The notes under the pieces: model-generated
The model's database searches: none
What the model was told of the DNA's origin: nothing
The model's input: the letters and a program-made list of their open reading frames with translations, nothing else
Shown here: piece by piece, positions 7,690-18,864 of the stretch
How positions within the stretch are numbered: position 1 is the stretch's first letter
Layout of the letters: the number at the start of each line of letters is the position of its first letter
Source of the DNA: Pseudomonas linyingensis
GTDB lineage: Bacteria > Pseudomonadota > Gammaproteobacteria > Pseudomonadales > Pseudomonadaceae
Direction: 5' to 3'
DNA: 64,000 bases
Assembly: GCF_900109175.1 (NCBI RefSeq)
Contig: NZ_FNZE01000002.1
Location: 62,001-126,000 of the forward strand
Position numbers and translations under genes: made by a program

Positions 7690-9297
7690 TTAGTGGCGGA
7701 AGTGGCGCATGCCGGTGAAGACCATGGCAATGCCGGCTTCGTCGGCCGCGGCGATCACCTCGGCGTCGCGCATCGAGCCGCCGGGCTGGATCACCGCGGT
7801 GATGCCGGCCTTGGCGGCGTTGTCGATGCCGTCGCGGAACGGGAAGAAGGCGTCGCTGGCCATCACCGCGCCGGGAACCGGCAGGCCGGCGTGCTCGGCC
7901 TTGATCGCGGCGATGCGCGCGGAGTTGACGCGGCTCATCTGGCCGGCGCCGACGCCGACGGTCTGGCGGTTCTTGGCGTAGACGATGGCGTTGGACTTGA
8001 CGAACTTGGCCACCTTCCAGGCGAAGATCAGGTCGTGGATTTCCTGCTCGCTCGGCGCGCGCTGGGTGACTACCTTGAGGTCGGCCTCGGTGATCATGCC
8101 GATGTCGCGGCTCTGCACCAGCAGGCCGCCGTTGACGCGCTTGTAGTCCAGACCATTGATGCGCTCGGCCGGCCACTGGCCGCATTCGAGCAGGCGCACG
8201 TTGGCCTTGGCGGCGACCACTGCGCGGGCCTCGGCGGACACGCTCGGGGCGATGATCACTTCGACGAACTGGCGCTCGACGATGGCCTTGGCGGTTTCGC
8301 CGTCCAGCTCGCGGTTGAAGGCGATGATGCCGCCGAAGGCGGACTCGCTGTCGGTGGCGTAGGCCAGGTCATAGGCCTTGCGGATGCCGCCCTCGTCTTC
8401 CGGGACCACGGCGACGCCGCACGGGTTGGCGTGCTTGACGATCACGCAGGCCGGCTTGACGAAGCTCTTCACGCACTCCAGGGCGGCGTCGGTGTCGGCC
8501 ACGTTGTTGTAGGACAGTTCCTTGCCCTGCAGCTGCTTGGCGGTGGCGATGCTGGCTTCGGCCGGGTTGGCTTCGACGTAGAAGGCCGCGTTCTGGTGCG
8601 GGTTCTCGCCGTAGCGCATGTCCTGCGCCTTGATGAACTGGCTGTTGAAGGTGCGCGGGAACTCGCTGCGACCTTCGGTGGACAGGGTCTCGGCGCTCTG
8701 GTCGACGGTGCCCAGGTAGTTGGCGATCATGCCGTCGTAGGCGGCGGTGTGCTCGAAGGCCTTGAGGGCCAGGTCGAAGCGCTGGGCGTAGCTCAGGCCG
8801 CCGCTCTTCAGCGAGGCGACGATACCGGCGTAGTCGCCGGCGTTGACCACGATGGCGACGTCCTTGTGGTTCTTGGCCGCCGAGCGAACCATGGTCGGGC
8901 CGCCGATGTCGATGTTCTCGATGGCGTCCGGCAGGGTGCAACCGGCCTTGGCCACGGTGGCGGCGAACGGGTACAGGTTGACAGCGACCAGGTCGATCGG
9001 GGCGATGCCGTGCTCGGCCATCACCGCGCCGTCGAGATCGCGACGGCCGAGGATGCCGCCGTGGATCTTCGGATGCAGGGTCTTCACCCGGCCGTCCATC
9101 ATTTCCGGGAAGCCGGTGTAGTCGGCCACTTCGACCGCGGCCACGCCGTTTTCGCGCAGCAGCTTGAAGGTGCCGCCGGTGGAGAGGATCTCGACGCCGA
9201 GGGCGGCGAGTTCGCGGGCGAAGTCGACGACGCCGGTCTTGTCGGACACGCTGATCAGCGCGCGGCGGACGGGGAGGCGGGTGGTCTGGTCGGTCAT
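7690..9297 (-). CDS. purH: bifunctional AICAR transformylase/IMP cyclohydrolase
   Basis: Catalyses the last two steps of IMP synthesis: formylation of AICAR with 10-formyl-THF and ring closure. The 535-residue protein starts [22 protein letters not shown], matching the Pseudomonas start; an upstream in-frame ATG (9309) adds only four residues. The N-terminal MGS-like cyclohydrolase domain ([22 protein letters not shown]) is followed by the transformylase domain with the conserved KHANPCG motif, the product ending GMRHFRH. It lies between fis and purD. The 7467-7689 gap after purH holds no further gene I can support. Confidence 0.97.
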   Translation of the reverse strand: MTDQTTRLPVRRALISVSDKTGVVDFARELAALGVEILSTGGTFKLLRENGVAAVEVADYTGFPEMMDGRVKTLHPKIHGGILGRRDLDGAVMAEHGIAPIDLVAVNLYPFAATVAKAGCTLPDAIENIDIGGPTMVRSAAKNHKDVAIVVNAGDYAGIVASLKSGGLSYAQRFDLALKAFEHTAAYDGMIANYLGTVDQSAETLSTEGRSEFPRTFNSQFIKAQDMRYGENPHQNAAFYVEANPAEASIATAKQLQGKELSYNNVADTDAALECVKSFVKPACVIVKHANPCGVAVVPEDEGGIRKAYDLAYATDSESAFGGIIAFNRELDGETAKAIVERQFVEVIIAPSVSAEARAVVAAKANVRLLECGQWPAERINGLDYKRVNGGLLVQSRDIGMITEADLKVVTQRAPSEQEIHDLIFAWKVAKFVKSNAIVYAKNRQTVGVGAGQMSRVNSARIAAIKAEHAGLPVPGAVMASDAFFPFRDGIDNAAKAGITAVIQPGGSMRDAEVIAAADEAGIAMVFTGMRHFRH

Positions 9298-9330
9298 CTC
9301 GGATTCCATCAGGACAGGATTGGACAGAAG

Positions 9331-9352
9331 AGGAGGCGGTCGGCCGCCTCCT
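9331..9352 (-). terminator. intrinsic terminator of dusB-fis
   Basis: Perfect 9-bp stem (AGGAGGCGG with CCGCCTCCT) and a 4-base loop, located just past the fis stop. On the minus strand it is followed by a short pyrimidine tract. It separates dusB-fis from purH. Confidence 0.6.
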
Positions 9353-9367
9353 TTCGAGCGGATAGGG

Positions 9368-9688
9368 TCAGAGCAGGTCGTACTGCTTGAGCTTCTTGCG
9401 CAGGGTGCCGCGGTTCAGGCCGAGCAACTCGGAGGCCTTGGTCTGGTTGCCCTTGACGTAGCGCATCACGGTTTCCAGCAGCGGCGCCTCGACCTCCGAC
9501 AGCACCAGATTGTAGACGTCGGTCACCGGCTGGCCGTCGAGGTGGGCAAAGTAGTTGTGCAGGGCCTGCTCCACGCTGTCGCGCAGGGTCTGACGCTCCT
9601 CGCTGGGGGCGATGAGGTGCTGTTTCAGGTTGGCGTTGTCGCTCACGGCAGTCGTTCCACTCACAAAATTCTCGGTCAGGGTCGTCAT
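9368..9688 (-). CDS. fis: nucleoid-associated regulator Fis
   Basis: Small DNA-bending protein of 106 residues controlling rRNA, growth-phase and virulence promoters. The C-terminal helix-turn-helix [27 protein letters not shown] is diagnostic; the N-terminal part precedes the dimer core ([18 protein letters not shown]). Its ATG overlaps the dusB stop by four bases (ATGA), the conserved dusB-fis operon arrangement, so translation is coupled. A candidate Fis box lies upstream of dusB at 10770-10784. Confidence 0.97.
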   Translation of the reverse strand: MTTLTENFVSGTTAVSDNANLKQHLIAPSEERQTLRDSVEQALHNYFAHLDGQPVTDVYNLVLSEVEAPLLETVMRYVKGNQTKASELLGLNRGTLRKKLKQYDLL

Positions 9689-10683
9689 GCGGCCGTCCCT
9701 CTGCAGATGTCCCTTTGCCTGGCGAAGAAGCCGCGCACCTGCTCGTGCTGGGCGTCTGGACAGTCCAGGCGATTGAAGTCGTTACGAAAATCCCGGGCAC
9801 CGGGCAGGGTGGCCAGGTACCAGCCGACGTGCTTGCGGGCGATGCGCACGCCCATCACCTCGCCGTAGAAGGCATGCAGCTCGGCCAGGTGCTCGAGGAG
9901 GATGCGCTCGACTTCCTCGAGTGACGGCCCGGCCAGCAGTTCGCCGGTCTGCAGGTAGTGGTCGATCTCGCGGAAGATCCACGGCCGGCCCTGGGCGGCG
10001 CGGCCGATCATCACCGCGTCGGCGCCGGTGGCGTCGAGCACGGCGCGGGCCTTCTCGGGCGAGTCGATGTCGCCGTTGGCGAACAGCGGCAGGTCGACCG
10101 CCTCGCGGATCGCGGCGATGGTGGCGTACTCGGCCTCGCCGCGGTACAGGTCGGCGCGGGTGCGGCCGTGCACAGAGAGGGCGGCGATGCCGGCCTGCTC
10201 GGCGATCCGCGCGACGCTCACGCCGTTGCGATTGTCGGGGTCCCAGCCGGTGCGGATCTTCAGGGTCACCGGCACGTCGACGGCAGCGACCACGGCATCG
10301 AGGATTTCGCCCACCAGTTTTTCGTCCTTCATCAGGGCGGAGCCGGCGGCCTTGTTGCACACCTTCTTGGCCGGACAACCCATGTTGATATCGATGATCT
10401 GTGCGCCCAGTTCGACGTTGCGGCGTGCCGCCTCGGCGAGCATCTGCGCATCGCCACCGGCGATCTGCACCGAGCGCGGCTCGGGATCGCCGTCGTGGAG
10501 CATGCGCAGGCGCGATTTGCGGCTGTGCCACAGGCTCACGTCGCTGGTCAGCATCTCGGACACGACCAGGCCGGCGCCGAGACGGCGACACAGTTGGCGG
10601 AACGGACGATCGGTGACGCCGGCCATGGGAGCCAGGATCACCCGATTGGGGAGCGTGTAAGGGCCGATGCGAACCACCGACAT
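9685..10683 (-). CDS. dusB: tRNA-dihydrouridine synthase B
   Basis: Flavoenzyme that reduces uridine to dihydrouridine in the tRNA D-loop. The 332-residue product starts [28 protein letters not shown], a typical DusB opening. FMN-barrel motifs and the catalytic-cysteine region are present ([21 protein letters not shown]), as are [15 protein letters not shown] and ANGDI. The ATG at 10683 agrees with family length. First gene of the dusB-fis unit, overlapping fis by four bases. Confidence 0.96.
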   Translation of the reverse strand: MSVVRIGPYTLPNRVILAPMAGVTDRPFRQLCRRLGAGLVVSEMLTSDVSLWHSRKSRLRMLHDGDPEPRSVQIAGGDAQMLAEAARRNVELGAQIIDINMGCPAKKVCNKAAGSALMKDEKLVGEILDAVVAAVDVPVTLKIRTGWDPDNRNGVSVARIAEQAGIAALSVHGRTRADLYRGEAEYATIAAIREAVDLPLFANGDIDSPEKARAVLDATGADAVMIGRAAQGRPWIFREIDHYLQTGELLAGPSLEEVERILLEHLAELHAFYGEVMGVRIARKHVGWYLATLPGARDFRNDFNRLDCPDAQHEQVRGFFARQRDICRGTAA

Positions 10684-10760
10684 GGGGTATCCCTGCCGCA
10701 GGGGCAAATCAGCTGCTGGAAAAGGGTGGCGATGATACCCGCTCCGCGGGTGCGGTTAAA

Positions 10761-10788
10761 GACTGTTCTGAGTATTTTTTGAACAGTC
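10761..10788 (-). terminator. hairpin downstream of the DUF3426 gene
   Basis: GACTGTTC and GAACAGTC form an 8-bp stem around a 12-base AT-rich loop. On the minus strand it is followed by TTTAA, consistent with a weak terminator between the zinc-ribbon gene and dusB. The same stretch contains a candidate Fis box. Confidence 0.4.
10770..10784. promoter_or_regulatory. candidate Fis binding site upstream of dusB-fis
   Basis: GAGTATTTTTTGAAC fits the Fis core pattern GNNYRNNWNNYRNNC at every defined position and has an AT-rich centre. It lies about 90 bases upstream of the dusB start. Fis autoregulates its operon in enteric bacteria; whether it does so here is inference. Confidence 0.4.
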
Positions 10789-10799
10789 GCCGCTATGGC

Positions 10800-12227
10800 T
10801 CAGTCCGGCGAGTGGAAGCCCAGGCTGTAGTTCACCGCGTGGGTGCCGGGGTCGACGATCTCCAGGGAGATGTGGATCGGCGTCTGTGGCGGCATGTCGG
10901 TGCGCCCGGCCAGCTCGCCGGCGAGGTACTCGCCGGGCTTGAAGCTGCGCCTGGCCAGCGGCTGGCCGTTGATGTCCTCGAAGCGCAGCTCGAGCAGCGG
11001 GAACGGCTGGCTGAAGGTGGCGCGGTTGTAGATGATCGCGTCCACGGTCAGCGCGCCGGGATGGGTCGGGTGGTTGCGCACGGTCAGGTTGCTGCTCTTC
11101 ACCAGGCTGACGTCGACCCGCGGCGGCAGGCTGCAGCCGAGCAGCGGGCAGACCTTGTCGAACCAGGGGCGCAGGCGATCGTCGCGGGCCAGCTCGTCGA
11201 AGTGGTAGTAGACGTACTGGCCGGCCAGGCCGCCGAGGGCGAGGAGGATCAGCAGCAGCCAGAGCAGGCGGCGGGCCCAGCCCGGACCCTGCTGCGGTTG
11301 CCAGTCGAGCTGCAGCGGTTCGTCGTTGAGGCTGAGCAGGCCCTCGTCGCGCAGGCGCGGTTCGCTGCGCCGCGCGCTGCCGGCAGCGGCTGCCGCGCCG
11401 AGGCTGGCGGCCGCGGCGCTGACGGTGATCGGCTCGTCGCGCTCGGCGCTGAGGCCGGTGTCGACGTGGCGCGCGGCTTCCTCGGCGTCATCGGCGAATT
11501 CGACGAGGTCCTCGCTGCCGTTGTCCATTTCCAGCGGCAGCTCGTCGTCGAGGCTGGGCTCGGCGCGTCGGCCGCCCGGCTCGCTCGTCGGGGTCTTGGC
11601 CTCCGGCTGGTCGTTGAGCAGGGCTTCGACCCAGCTTTCGTCGTGGGGATCGCGCCGGCTGTCCGGTGCATCGCCGAAGGGGTTGAGCAGCGGGTTCTCC
11701 GGCGGCTGGTAGTCGCGGAACTCGCTGCTCAGCTCGAAGCTGGCCCGGTCGAGCTCCTCGTCGAGGTCGAGATCGAGGTCGTCGAGGTCGAGATCGTCGT
11801 GGATCCACAGGGTGCCGTCGGCCGGTGCCGGTGCCGGTGCGGCAGGGGCGGCGGCCGGGGGGGCGTCGTCGGTCGGCAGGGGCGGCGCGGGCTGGTAGCC
11901 GGCCGGCTGGAAGTGTTCGCTGTCATCCTGGTCTAGCGTGCTGCCGGCCAGGGTACTCGCCGCGCCGCCAGCCAGGGCGCCGCCCATGGCTGCGCGCACG
12001 TCGCTCGCCGCGACCGCAGCCGCTACCGCGCTGTCCGGCGTGCGTGTCTCGGTGCCCGGCGCCTCGGCCGGGCTGGCCGCGAGTTCGCCAGCCAGCTGCT
12101 CGGCGGCGTTGAACACCTGCAGGCAGGCGCCGCAGCGCACGGCACCACGGGCCATGCCCAACTGCGCGGGGGTGACGCGGAAGCGGGTCTGGCAGTGCGG
12201 ACATTGGGTGACGAACGACTCGGTCAT
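10800..12227 (-). CDS. zinc-ribbon, DUF3426 membrane protein
   Basis: Protein of 475 residues equivalent in position to PA4851; function unknown. An N-terminal MJ0042-type zinc ribbon has Cys9, Cys12, Cys32 and Cys35 (CPHC...CGAC). A long low-complexity Ala/Pro/Asp-rich middle follows, with an acidic Asp-Leu repeat (LDLDDLDLDLDEELD). One membrane helix lies at about 319-343, and a C-terminal DUF3426 domain (132 residues) is probably periplasmic. It sits between prmA and dusB on the same strand, as in P. aeruginosa. The repeated GAGGTC-type DNA behind the acidic stretch could vary in length between strains. Confidence 0.88.
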   Translation of the reverse strand: MTESFVTQCPHCQTRFRVTPAQLGMARGAVRCGACLQVFNAAEQLAGELAASPAEAPGTETRTPDSAVAAAVAASDVRAAMGGALAGGAASTLAGSTLDQDDSEHFQPAGYQPAPPLPTDDAPPAAAPAAPAPAPADGTLWIHDDLDLDDLDLDLDEELDRASFELSSEFRDYQPPENPLLNPFGDAPDSRRDPHDESWVEALLNDQPEAKTPTSEPGGRRAEPSLDDELPLEMDNGSEDLVEFADDAEEAARHVDTGLSAERDEPITVSAAAASLGAAAAAGSARRSEPRLRDEGLLSLNDEPLQLDWQPQQGPGWARRLLWLLLILLALGGLAGQYVYYHFDELARDDRLRPWFDKVCPLLGCSLPPRVDVSLVKSSNLTVRNHPTHPGALTVDAIIYNRATFSQPFPLLELRFEDINGQPLARRSFKPGEYLAGELAGRTDMPPQTPIHISLEIVDPGTHAVNYSLGFHSPD

Positions 12228-12303
12228 GCTGCGGCAATCCGGAACAGGTCAGATGCTCATTCTAGCGCAGCCGGAGCGCTCCGACTGCGCCTCGCGCGAG
12301 GGG

Positions 12304-13182
12304 TCAGCGGCGCACGCCGCTGATGCGTACCCAGCCTTCCTTCACCGCGGTGGGGTCGAGGTCGAAGGCGTCGGCGTAGGCGGCGCGCACTTCCTCGGCC
12401 TGTTCGGCGAGGATGCCGGACAGCGCCAGGCGGCCGCCCGGCTTGACCAGCGTGGTGATCTGCGGCGCCAGCTGCACCAGCGGGCCGGCGAGGATGTTGG
12501 CCACCACCACGTCGACCGGCTGCGGCGGCAGGTCGGCCGGCAGGTAGACCGGGAAGGCGTCGGCCGGCAGGCCGTTGCGCCCGGCGTTGTCGCGCGAGGC
12601 GTCCAGCGCCTGCGGGTCGATGTCGGTGCCCAGCGCCGATTCGGCGCCGAGCAGCAGGGCGGCGATGCCGAGGATGCCCGAGCCGCAGCCGAAGTCGAGT
12701 ACCCGGCAGCCGCTCAGTTCCTGGCCGTCCAGCCACTCCAGGCACAGTGCGGTGGTCGGGTGGGTGCCGGTGCCGAAGGCCAGGCCCGGGTCGAGCAGCA
12801 GGTTGACCGCGTCCGGCTCCGGCGCCTCGTGCCAGCTAGGTACGATCCACAGGCGGCGACCGAAGCGCATCGGTTGGAAGTTGTCCATCCAGCTGCGTTC
12901 CCAGTCCTGGTCCTCGATGCGCTCGACCTGGTACTCGGGCAGTTCGCCGCCACGCTGCAGCCTGAGGTGGGCGAGCACCGCGTCGGTGTCGGTGCCGTCC
13001 TCGAACAGGGCGAGCAGATGGGTGTGGGTCCACAGCGGGGTGGTGCCCAGGTCCGGCTCGAAGATCGGCTGGTCCTCGGCGTCCATGAAGGTCACCGAGA
13101 CCGCGCCCAGCTCCAGCAACTGGTCTTCCAGCACGGCGGCCTGGTGGGGAGTGATGGCGAGTCGGACTTGCAGCCAGGGCAT
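12304..13182 (-). CDS. prmA: ribosomal protein L11 methyltransferase
   Basis: SAM-dependent enzyme that methylates lysines and the N terminus of ribosomal protein L11. The 292-residue protein begins [21 protein letters not shown]. The N-terminal L11-recognition domain leads to [15 protein letters not shown], then the Rossmann core with the SAM-binding [20 protein letters not shown] and the NPPY-like [10 protein letters not shown]. The chosen ATG at 13182 matches family length; an upstream in-frame ATG at 13221 lacks support. Confidence 0.96.
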   Translation of the reverse strand: MPWLQVRLAITPHQAAVLEDQLLELGAVSVTFMDAEDQPIFEPDLGTTPLWTHTHLLALFEDGTDTDAVLAHLRLQRGGELPEYQVERIEDQDWERSWMDNFQPMRFGRRLWIVPSWHEAPEPDAVNLLLDPGLAFGTGTHPTTALCLEWLDGQELSGCRVLDFGCGSGILGIAALLLGAESALGTDIDPQALDASRDNAGRNGLPADAFPVYLPADLPPQPVDVVVANILAGPLVQLAPQITTLVKPGGRLALSGILAEQAEEVRAAYADAFDLDPTAVKEGWVRISGVRR

Positions 13183-13265
13183 GGCGGAGGCCTCTTGGAG
13201 AGTAGGGCGGATGGTGGGCAAGCTTACTGGAGGGGCGGGTGCTGTGCCAGCATGAGGGCAGCCCG

Positions 13266-13326
13266 CTGTAGGGGCGAATTCATTCGCCTGACAGAGCCGC
13301 GTTGGCGAATGAATTCGCCCCTACAG
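13266..13326. repeat. REP-like palindrome (TGTAGGGGCG type)
   Basis: Two perfectly complementary 23-base arms (13266-13288 and 13304-13326), starting CTGTAGGGGCGAATTC, flank a 15-base spacer. It lies in the accC-prmA intergenic region. It shares the TGTAGG(A/G)GC outer edge with the element at 19249-19310, typical of Pseudomonas REP sequences mobilised by RAYT transposases. No transposase gene is in the window. Confidence 0.7.
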
Positions 13327-13344
13327 CAATGTCCCGTGAAACGA

Positions 13345-13370
13345 CAGAGGCCGCCCGAAGGCGGCCTCTG
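13345..13370 (-). terminator. intrinsic terminator of accB-accC
   Basis: An 11-bp perfect stem (CAGAGGCCGCC/GGCGGCCTCTG) with a CGAA loop, 20 bases past the accC stop. On the minus strand it is followed by a T-containing tract. Confidence 0.65.
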
Positions 13371-13390
13371 TGCAAGCGCCGAGCCGGAGC

Positions 13391-14740
<1,350 letters not shown>

Positions 14741-14758
14741 CGCAGGAATCTCCGCGTG

Positions 14759-15217
14759 TTAGACGATGGTGAACAGCGGCTGGTCGAATTCGACCGGATG
14801 GCCGTTTTCCACCAGGATCGAGCCGATGGTACCGCTGGCTTCGGCCTCGATGTGGTTCATCATCTTCATCGCTTCGACGATGCACAGGATGTCGCCCTTC
14901 TTCACGGCCTGGCCGACTTCGACGAACGAGGCGGAGGTCGGCGAGGAGGCGCGGTAGAAGGTGCCGACCATCGGCGAGCGCACCACGTGGCCGCTCAGCG
15001 CCGGGGCAGCCGGGGCGGCGGCAGCGGCCGGAGCGGCAACCGGGGCAGCGGCCGGAGCCGGAGCCGGCGCCGGGGCGTACATCGGCTGGGCGGCGTACTG
15101 CGGCTGCTTGCTGTGGCGGCTGATACGTACCGACTCTTCGCCTTCACAGATTTCCAGCTCGTCGATACCGGACTCTTCCAGCAGTTCGATCAGCTTCTTG
15201 ACTTTACGAATGTCCAT
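14759..15217 (-). CDS. accB: acetyl-CoA carboxylase biotin carboxyl carrier protein
   Basis: Carries the biotin moved between biotin carboxylase and carboxyltransferase. The 152-residue product has an N-terminal helix ([23 protein letters not shown]), a flexible Ala/Pro linker (about 45-75) and the C-terminal biotinyl domain with the acceptor lysine in [12 protein letters not shown]. Upstream of accC and 19 bases after aroQ on the same strand. Confidence 0.97.
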   Translation of the reverse strand: MDIRKVKKLIELLEESGIDELEICEGEESVRISRHSKQPQYAAQPMYAPAPAPAPAAAPVAAPAAAAAPAAPALSGHVVRSPMVGTFYRASSPTSASFVEVGQAVKKGDILCIVEAMKMMNHIEAEASGTIGSILVENGHPVEFDQPLFTIV

Positions 15218-15236
15218 CAGGGCGCTCCAAAAGAGG

Positions 15237-15680
15237 TCAGGGGCGTTGCAGTTGTTCGAGTGCGGCTTCCAGTGCCAGGCGGTAACCGCTGGCGCCGAGC
15301 CCGCAGATCACGCCTACCGCTACATCGGAGAAGTAGGAGTGATGGCGAAAGGGTTCGCGCTTGTGCACGTTCGACAGGTGAACTTCGATGAATGGGATGC
15401 TCACCGCCAGCAATGCGTCACGCAATGCGACGCTGGTATGGGTAAAAGCGGCCGGGTTGATGATGATGAAGTCGACACCTTCGCCGCGCGCGGCGTGGAT
15501 GCGCTCGATCAGTTCGTACTCGGCATTGCTCTGCAGGTGCTGCAGGTGATGGCCGGCGGCACGGGCACGGGCCTCCAGATCGCTGTTGATGTCGGCGAGC
15601 GTGGTGGCGCCGTAGACGCCCGGCTCGCGGGTGCCCAGCAGGTTCAGGTTGGGGCCGTGCAGAACCAGGAAGGTGGCCAT
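15237..15680 (-). CDS. aroQ: type II 3-dehydroquinate dehydratase
   Basis: Third step of the shikimate pathway, removing water from 3-dehydroquinate. The dodecameric type II enzyme of 147 residues shows [20 protein letters not shown] (active-site Arg and Tyr), [17 protein letters not shown] and [19 protein letters not shown] with the catalytic His. Heads the aroQ-accB-accC unit. The 131 bases between it and dsbD are intergenic. Confidence 0.97.
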   Translation of the reverse strand: MATFLVLHGPNLNLLGTREPGVYGATTLADINSDLEARARAAGHHLQHLQSNAEYELIERIHAARGEGVDFIIINPAAFTHTSVALRDALLAVSIPFIEVHLSNVHKREPFRHHSYFSDVAVGVICGLGASGYRLALEAALEQLQRP

Positions 15681-15811
15681 GCGTGCGTCCTGTCAGCGAG
15701 AGGTTCGGAAAAAGCTGCCGGAATATGCCGGAAAAACCGACCGCCTGTCCAGCAGCCGATTTTTTGCCGTAGATGGCCGCATGATGGCTGACGATGACCG
15801 GAGACGCCCGT

Positions 15812-17611
15812 TCAGAAGCGCTGCGCCGCCTTTTCCAGCACCGTTGCGAAGTGGGCTGCGTCGGTTTCGCCGATCACCCGCAGGTCCTGCCACTCGCTGC
15901 CGTCGGCGGCGAACAGCAGCAGCGCCGGCGGACCGAACAGGCGGTAGCGGTCGAGCAGGGCGCGCTGATCGGCACGGCTTTCCGTCATGTCGAAGCGCAC
16001 CAGGCGCCAGGCGGCCAGCTGCGGGGCGACGGCCGGCGCCTGCAGCACCTCGCGCTCGATCACCTTGCAGCTGATGCACCAGTCGGCATACCAGTCGAGC
16101 AGCAGCGGCTGGCCGGCCGCCCTTGCTGCGGCGAAGGCGGCGTCCAGCTCGGCCGGGGTGCCGATGGTCTGCCAGCCGGCGTGGGTGGCCGGAGCGCCCG
16201 CAGGCGTGGTTTGCGCGAGTGCCGGCTGGCCGAACGGGCGCAGCGGATCGACTTCGCCGCGCAGCGCGCCAATCCAGGCGGCCAGCGCATAGACCAGCAG
16301 CAGCAGGCCGAACAGCTGGGCCAGGCGCTGGCGGTGGGTCTTGGGCACCATTTCCAGCGCGCCGAGGTTGAGCGCCACGCCGCCGGCCAGCAGGCCCCAC
16401 AGCGCCAGGCTGAGCTGGCCGGGCAGGATGCGCTCGAGCAGCCAGATCGCCACGGCAAGCAGCAGCACGCCGAAGGTGTTGCGCACCGTGACCATCCACA
16501 CCCCGGCGCGGGGCAGCAGGGCATTGCCGCCGCTGGCGAACAGCACCAGCGGCGCACCCATGCCCAGGCCCAGGGCGAACAGCTTGAGGCCGCCGCCGAG
16601 GGCATCGCCGCTGGCGCTGATATACAGCAGGGCGCCGGCCAGCGGCGCCGACACGCAGGGCGACACCAGCAGGCTGGAGAACACGCCGAGCAGCGCCGCG
16701 CCGAGCAGCGAGCCGCCGCGGGCGTGGCCGGCCATGCGGTCCAGCGGCTCGCGGACGAAGGCCGGCAAGCGCAGCTCGTAGACACCGAACATGGCCAGGG
16801 CGAACAGGGCGAAGAACAGCGCGAAGGGCGCCAGCACCCAGGGCGACTGCAAGCGCGCCTGCAGGTTGAGTTCGGCGCCGAACAGGCCCATCAGTGCGCC
16901 GAGCACGGCGAAGCAGGCGGCCATCGGCAGCACGTAGGCCAGCGACAGCAGCAGCCCGCGGCTGCCGCCGATCTGCCCGCGCAGCACCACGCCGGAAAGG
17001 ATCGGCAGCATCGGCAGCACGCAGGGGGTGAAAGTCAGGCCGAGGCCGGCGAGGAAGAACAGCGCCAGTTCGCTCCACTGCCAGGCCGTTGCGCCGCTGG
17101 CGGCAGCGGGCGCTGTGCTGGTGGAGTTGGCCGCGGCGGGGGCAGCAGCGCCGTCGATGGCCAGTACGGCGGTTTCCGGCGGATAGCACAGGCCCTGATC
17201 GGCGCAGCCCTGGTAGCTCACCCGCAGGCTGAAGGCCTGGCCGGACGGGTTGGCGATCGGCACCTCCAGGTCGGTCACCCCGTAGTACACCTCGACATCG
17301 CCGAAGTACTCGTCGTGCTTGGCCTGGCCGGCCGGCAGGCCGAGCTCGCCGCCGACCAGGCCGGCCGGCTCGCTATGCACCTGGAAGCGGTGGCGATACA
17401 GGTAGTAGCCCTTGGCGTTGACGAAGCGCAGCTTCACCCGCCGCTCTTCCGTCTCGACCAGGCTGAGCTTGAAGGCTTCGGCCACCGGCAGGAAGTCGCC
17501 GCTGTTGTTCAGCGCGGCGCCGCCGAGGACCGGGGCCGGACGGCTGTCGAACAGGCCGGCGCTGGCGGGCAGGGTGAACAGCAGCACAAGCAGGAGGAAC
17601 AGGCGATGCAT
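15812..17611 (-). CDS. dsbD: thiol:disulfide interchange protein DsbD
   Basis: Inner-membrane protein passing electrons from cytoplasmic thioredoxin to periplasmic reductases (DsbC, cytochrome c maturation). The 599-residue protein starts MHRLFLLLVLLFTLPASA (signal peptide). Domains in order: periplasmic alpha domain with its cysteine pair (CADQGLC), an eight-helix domain with FTPCVLPMLPILSG and SPCVSAPLAG, and a C-terminal thioredoxin-like gamma domain with the DWCISCK active site. Start chosen at ATG 17611 because it gives the signal peptide; the frame is open further upstream without homology. Divergent from the DUF2333 gene. Confidence 0.96.
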   Translation of the reverse strand: MHRLFLLLVLLFTLPASAGLFDSRPAPVLGGAALNNSGDFLPVAEAFKLSLVETEERRVKLRFVNAKGYYLYRHRFQVHSEPAGLVGGELGLPAGQAKHDEYFGDVEVYYGVTDLEVPIANPSGQAFSLRVSYQGCADQGLCYPPETAVLAIDGAAAPAAANSTSTAPAAASGATAWQWSELALFFLAGLGLTFTPCVLPMLPILSGVVLRGQIGGSRGLLLSLAYVLPMAACFAVLGALMGLFGAELNLQARLQSPWVLAPFALFFALFALAMFGVYELRLPAFVREPLDRMAGHARGGSLLGAALLGVFSSLLVSPCVSAPLAGALLYISASGDALGGGLKLFALGLGMGAPLVLFASGGNALLPRAGVWMVTVRNTFGVLLLAVAIWLLERILPGQLSLALWGLLAGGVALNLGALEMVPKTHRQRLAQLFGLLLLVYALAAWIGALRGEVDPLRPFGQPALAQTTPAGAPATHAGWQTIGTPAELDAAFAAARAAGQPLLLDWYADWCISCKVIEREVLQAPAVAPQLAAWRLVRFDMTESRADQRALLDRYRLFGPPALLLFAADGSEWQDLRVIGETDAAHFATVLEKAAQRF

Positions 17612-17804
17612 TGCAGTCTCTCGTTCGGGGAGGCGGGCATGATAGCGGAAAGGCGTGCGTGACCGGACTGCGACAGACTGGCGTGCTTTTCTGCCGACGG
17701 TCGGCGCGGGCGTGCTTTTCATGCTTTATAGTGCAAGGCAATGTGCAGTCCGCCGCGCGCGGCTGCCAGCCTGAAATTGTTTCTCGGTGAGTAAGGACGA
17801 ATCC

Positions 17805-18854
17805 ATGCTGGACTGGAAGAAAAAGGTCGGCGCCATGCGCGACAGTGTCGATGACTCGGTGGAAGGCGCGAGCAGCTACTTCGGCGGCATCTGGGCCAGC
17901 CGGGCGGTCGGCAGCGTGGTCGGGGTGTACCTGCTCGGCGCTCTGGTGGTCGGCTGGTACTGGAGCCTCGAGCCCGAGCTGTTCCCGGTGCAGCAGCAGG
18001 CCCAGGCCGCGGCGGAACAGGCCCAGATCAAGATGGTGCCCGGCTACACCACGGTGGAGACCCTGAAGAGCGTGACCGGCACCCTGCTCGACAAGTCGGG
18101 CGGCTACCTGTCCAACGACATCGCACCGCCGGGGCTGTGGCTGGACAACATGCCCAACTGGGAATACGGCGTGCTGGTGCAGGCGCGCGACCTGGCCCGC
18201 GCCCTGCGCAAGGATTTCGCCCGTTCGCAGTCGCAGTCCACCGAGGACGCCGACCTGGCCAAGGCCGAGCCGAAATTCCATTTCGACAGCAACAGCTGGG
18301 CGCTGCCGGCCAGCGAGCAGGAGTACCGCGACGCCATCCGCTCGCTGACCCGCTTCCAGAAACGCCTCGGTGATCCCACCCAGACCCAGGCGCAGTTCTA
18401 CGCCCGCGCCGACAACCTGCGCAACTGGCTGACCGACGTCGAGACCCGCCTCGGTTCGCTGTCCCAGCGCCTGTCGGCCAGCGTCGGCCAGATGCGCCTG
18501 AACACCGACGTCAACGGCGCGATTCCCAGCGGCAGCGAGGAGATCGTCAAGACCCCCTGGCTGCAGATCGACAACGTGTTCTACGAGGCCCGCGGCCAGG
18601 CCTGGGCTCTGTCGCACTTCCTGCGCGCCATCGAGGTCGACTTCGCCGACGTGCTGGCCAAGAAGAACGCCACGGTCGGCGTGCGGCAGATCATTCGCGA
18701 GCTGGAGGCGGCGCAGGAGCCGCTGTGGAGTCCGATGATCCTCAACGGCGACGGCTTCGGCATCCTCGCCAACCACTCGCTGGTGATGGCCAACTACATC
18801 TCGCGGGCCAACGCCGCGATCATCGACCTGCGCCAGCTGCTCGAGCAGGGTTGA
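17805..18854 (+). CDS. DUF2333 family membrane protein
   Basis: Protein of 349 residues of unknown function, equivalent in position to PA4842. One N-terminal membrane helix (about 42-62, VGVYLLGALVVGWYWSLEPELF) is followed by a large, mainly helical, probably periplasmic region. ATG 17805 is preferred over GTG 17787 because AAGGA (17793-17797) precedes it at normal spacing. Ten bases separate it from yciH, so co-transcription is likely. Confidence 0.85.
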   Translation: MLDWKKKVGAMRDSVDDSVEGASSYFGGIWASRAVGSVVGVYLLGALVVGWYWSLEPELFPVQQQAQAAAEQAQIKMVPGYTTVETLKSVTGTLLDKSGGYLSNDIAPPGLWLDNMPNWEYGVLVQARDLARALRKDFARSQSQSTEDADLAKAEPKFHFDSNSWALPASEQEYRDAIRSLTRFQKRLGDPTQTQAQFYARADNLRNWLTDVETRLGSLSQRLSASVGQMRLNTDVNGAIPSGSEEIVKTPWLQIDNVFYEARGQAWALSHFLRAIEVDFADVLAKKNATVGVRQIIRELEAAQEPLWSPMILNGDGFGILANHSLVMANYISRANAAIIDLRQLLEQG

Positions 18855-18864
18855 GGGGACGGAC

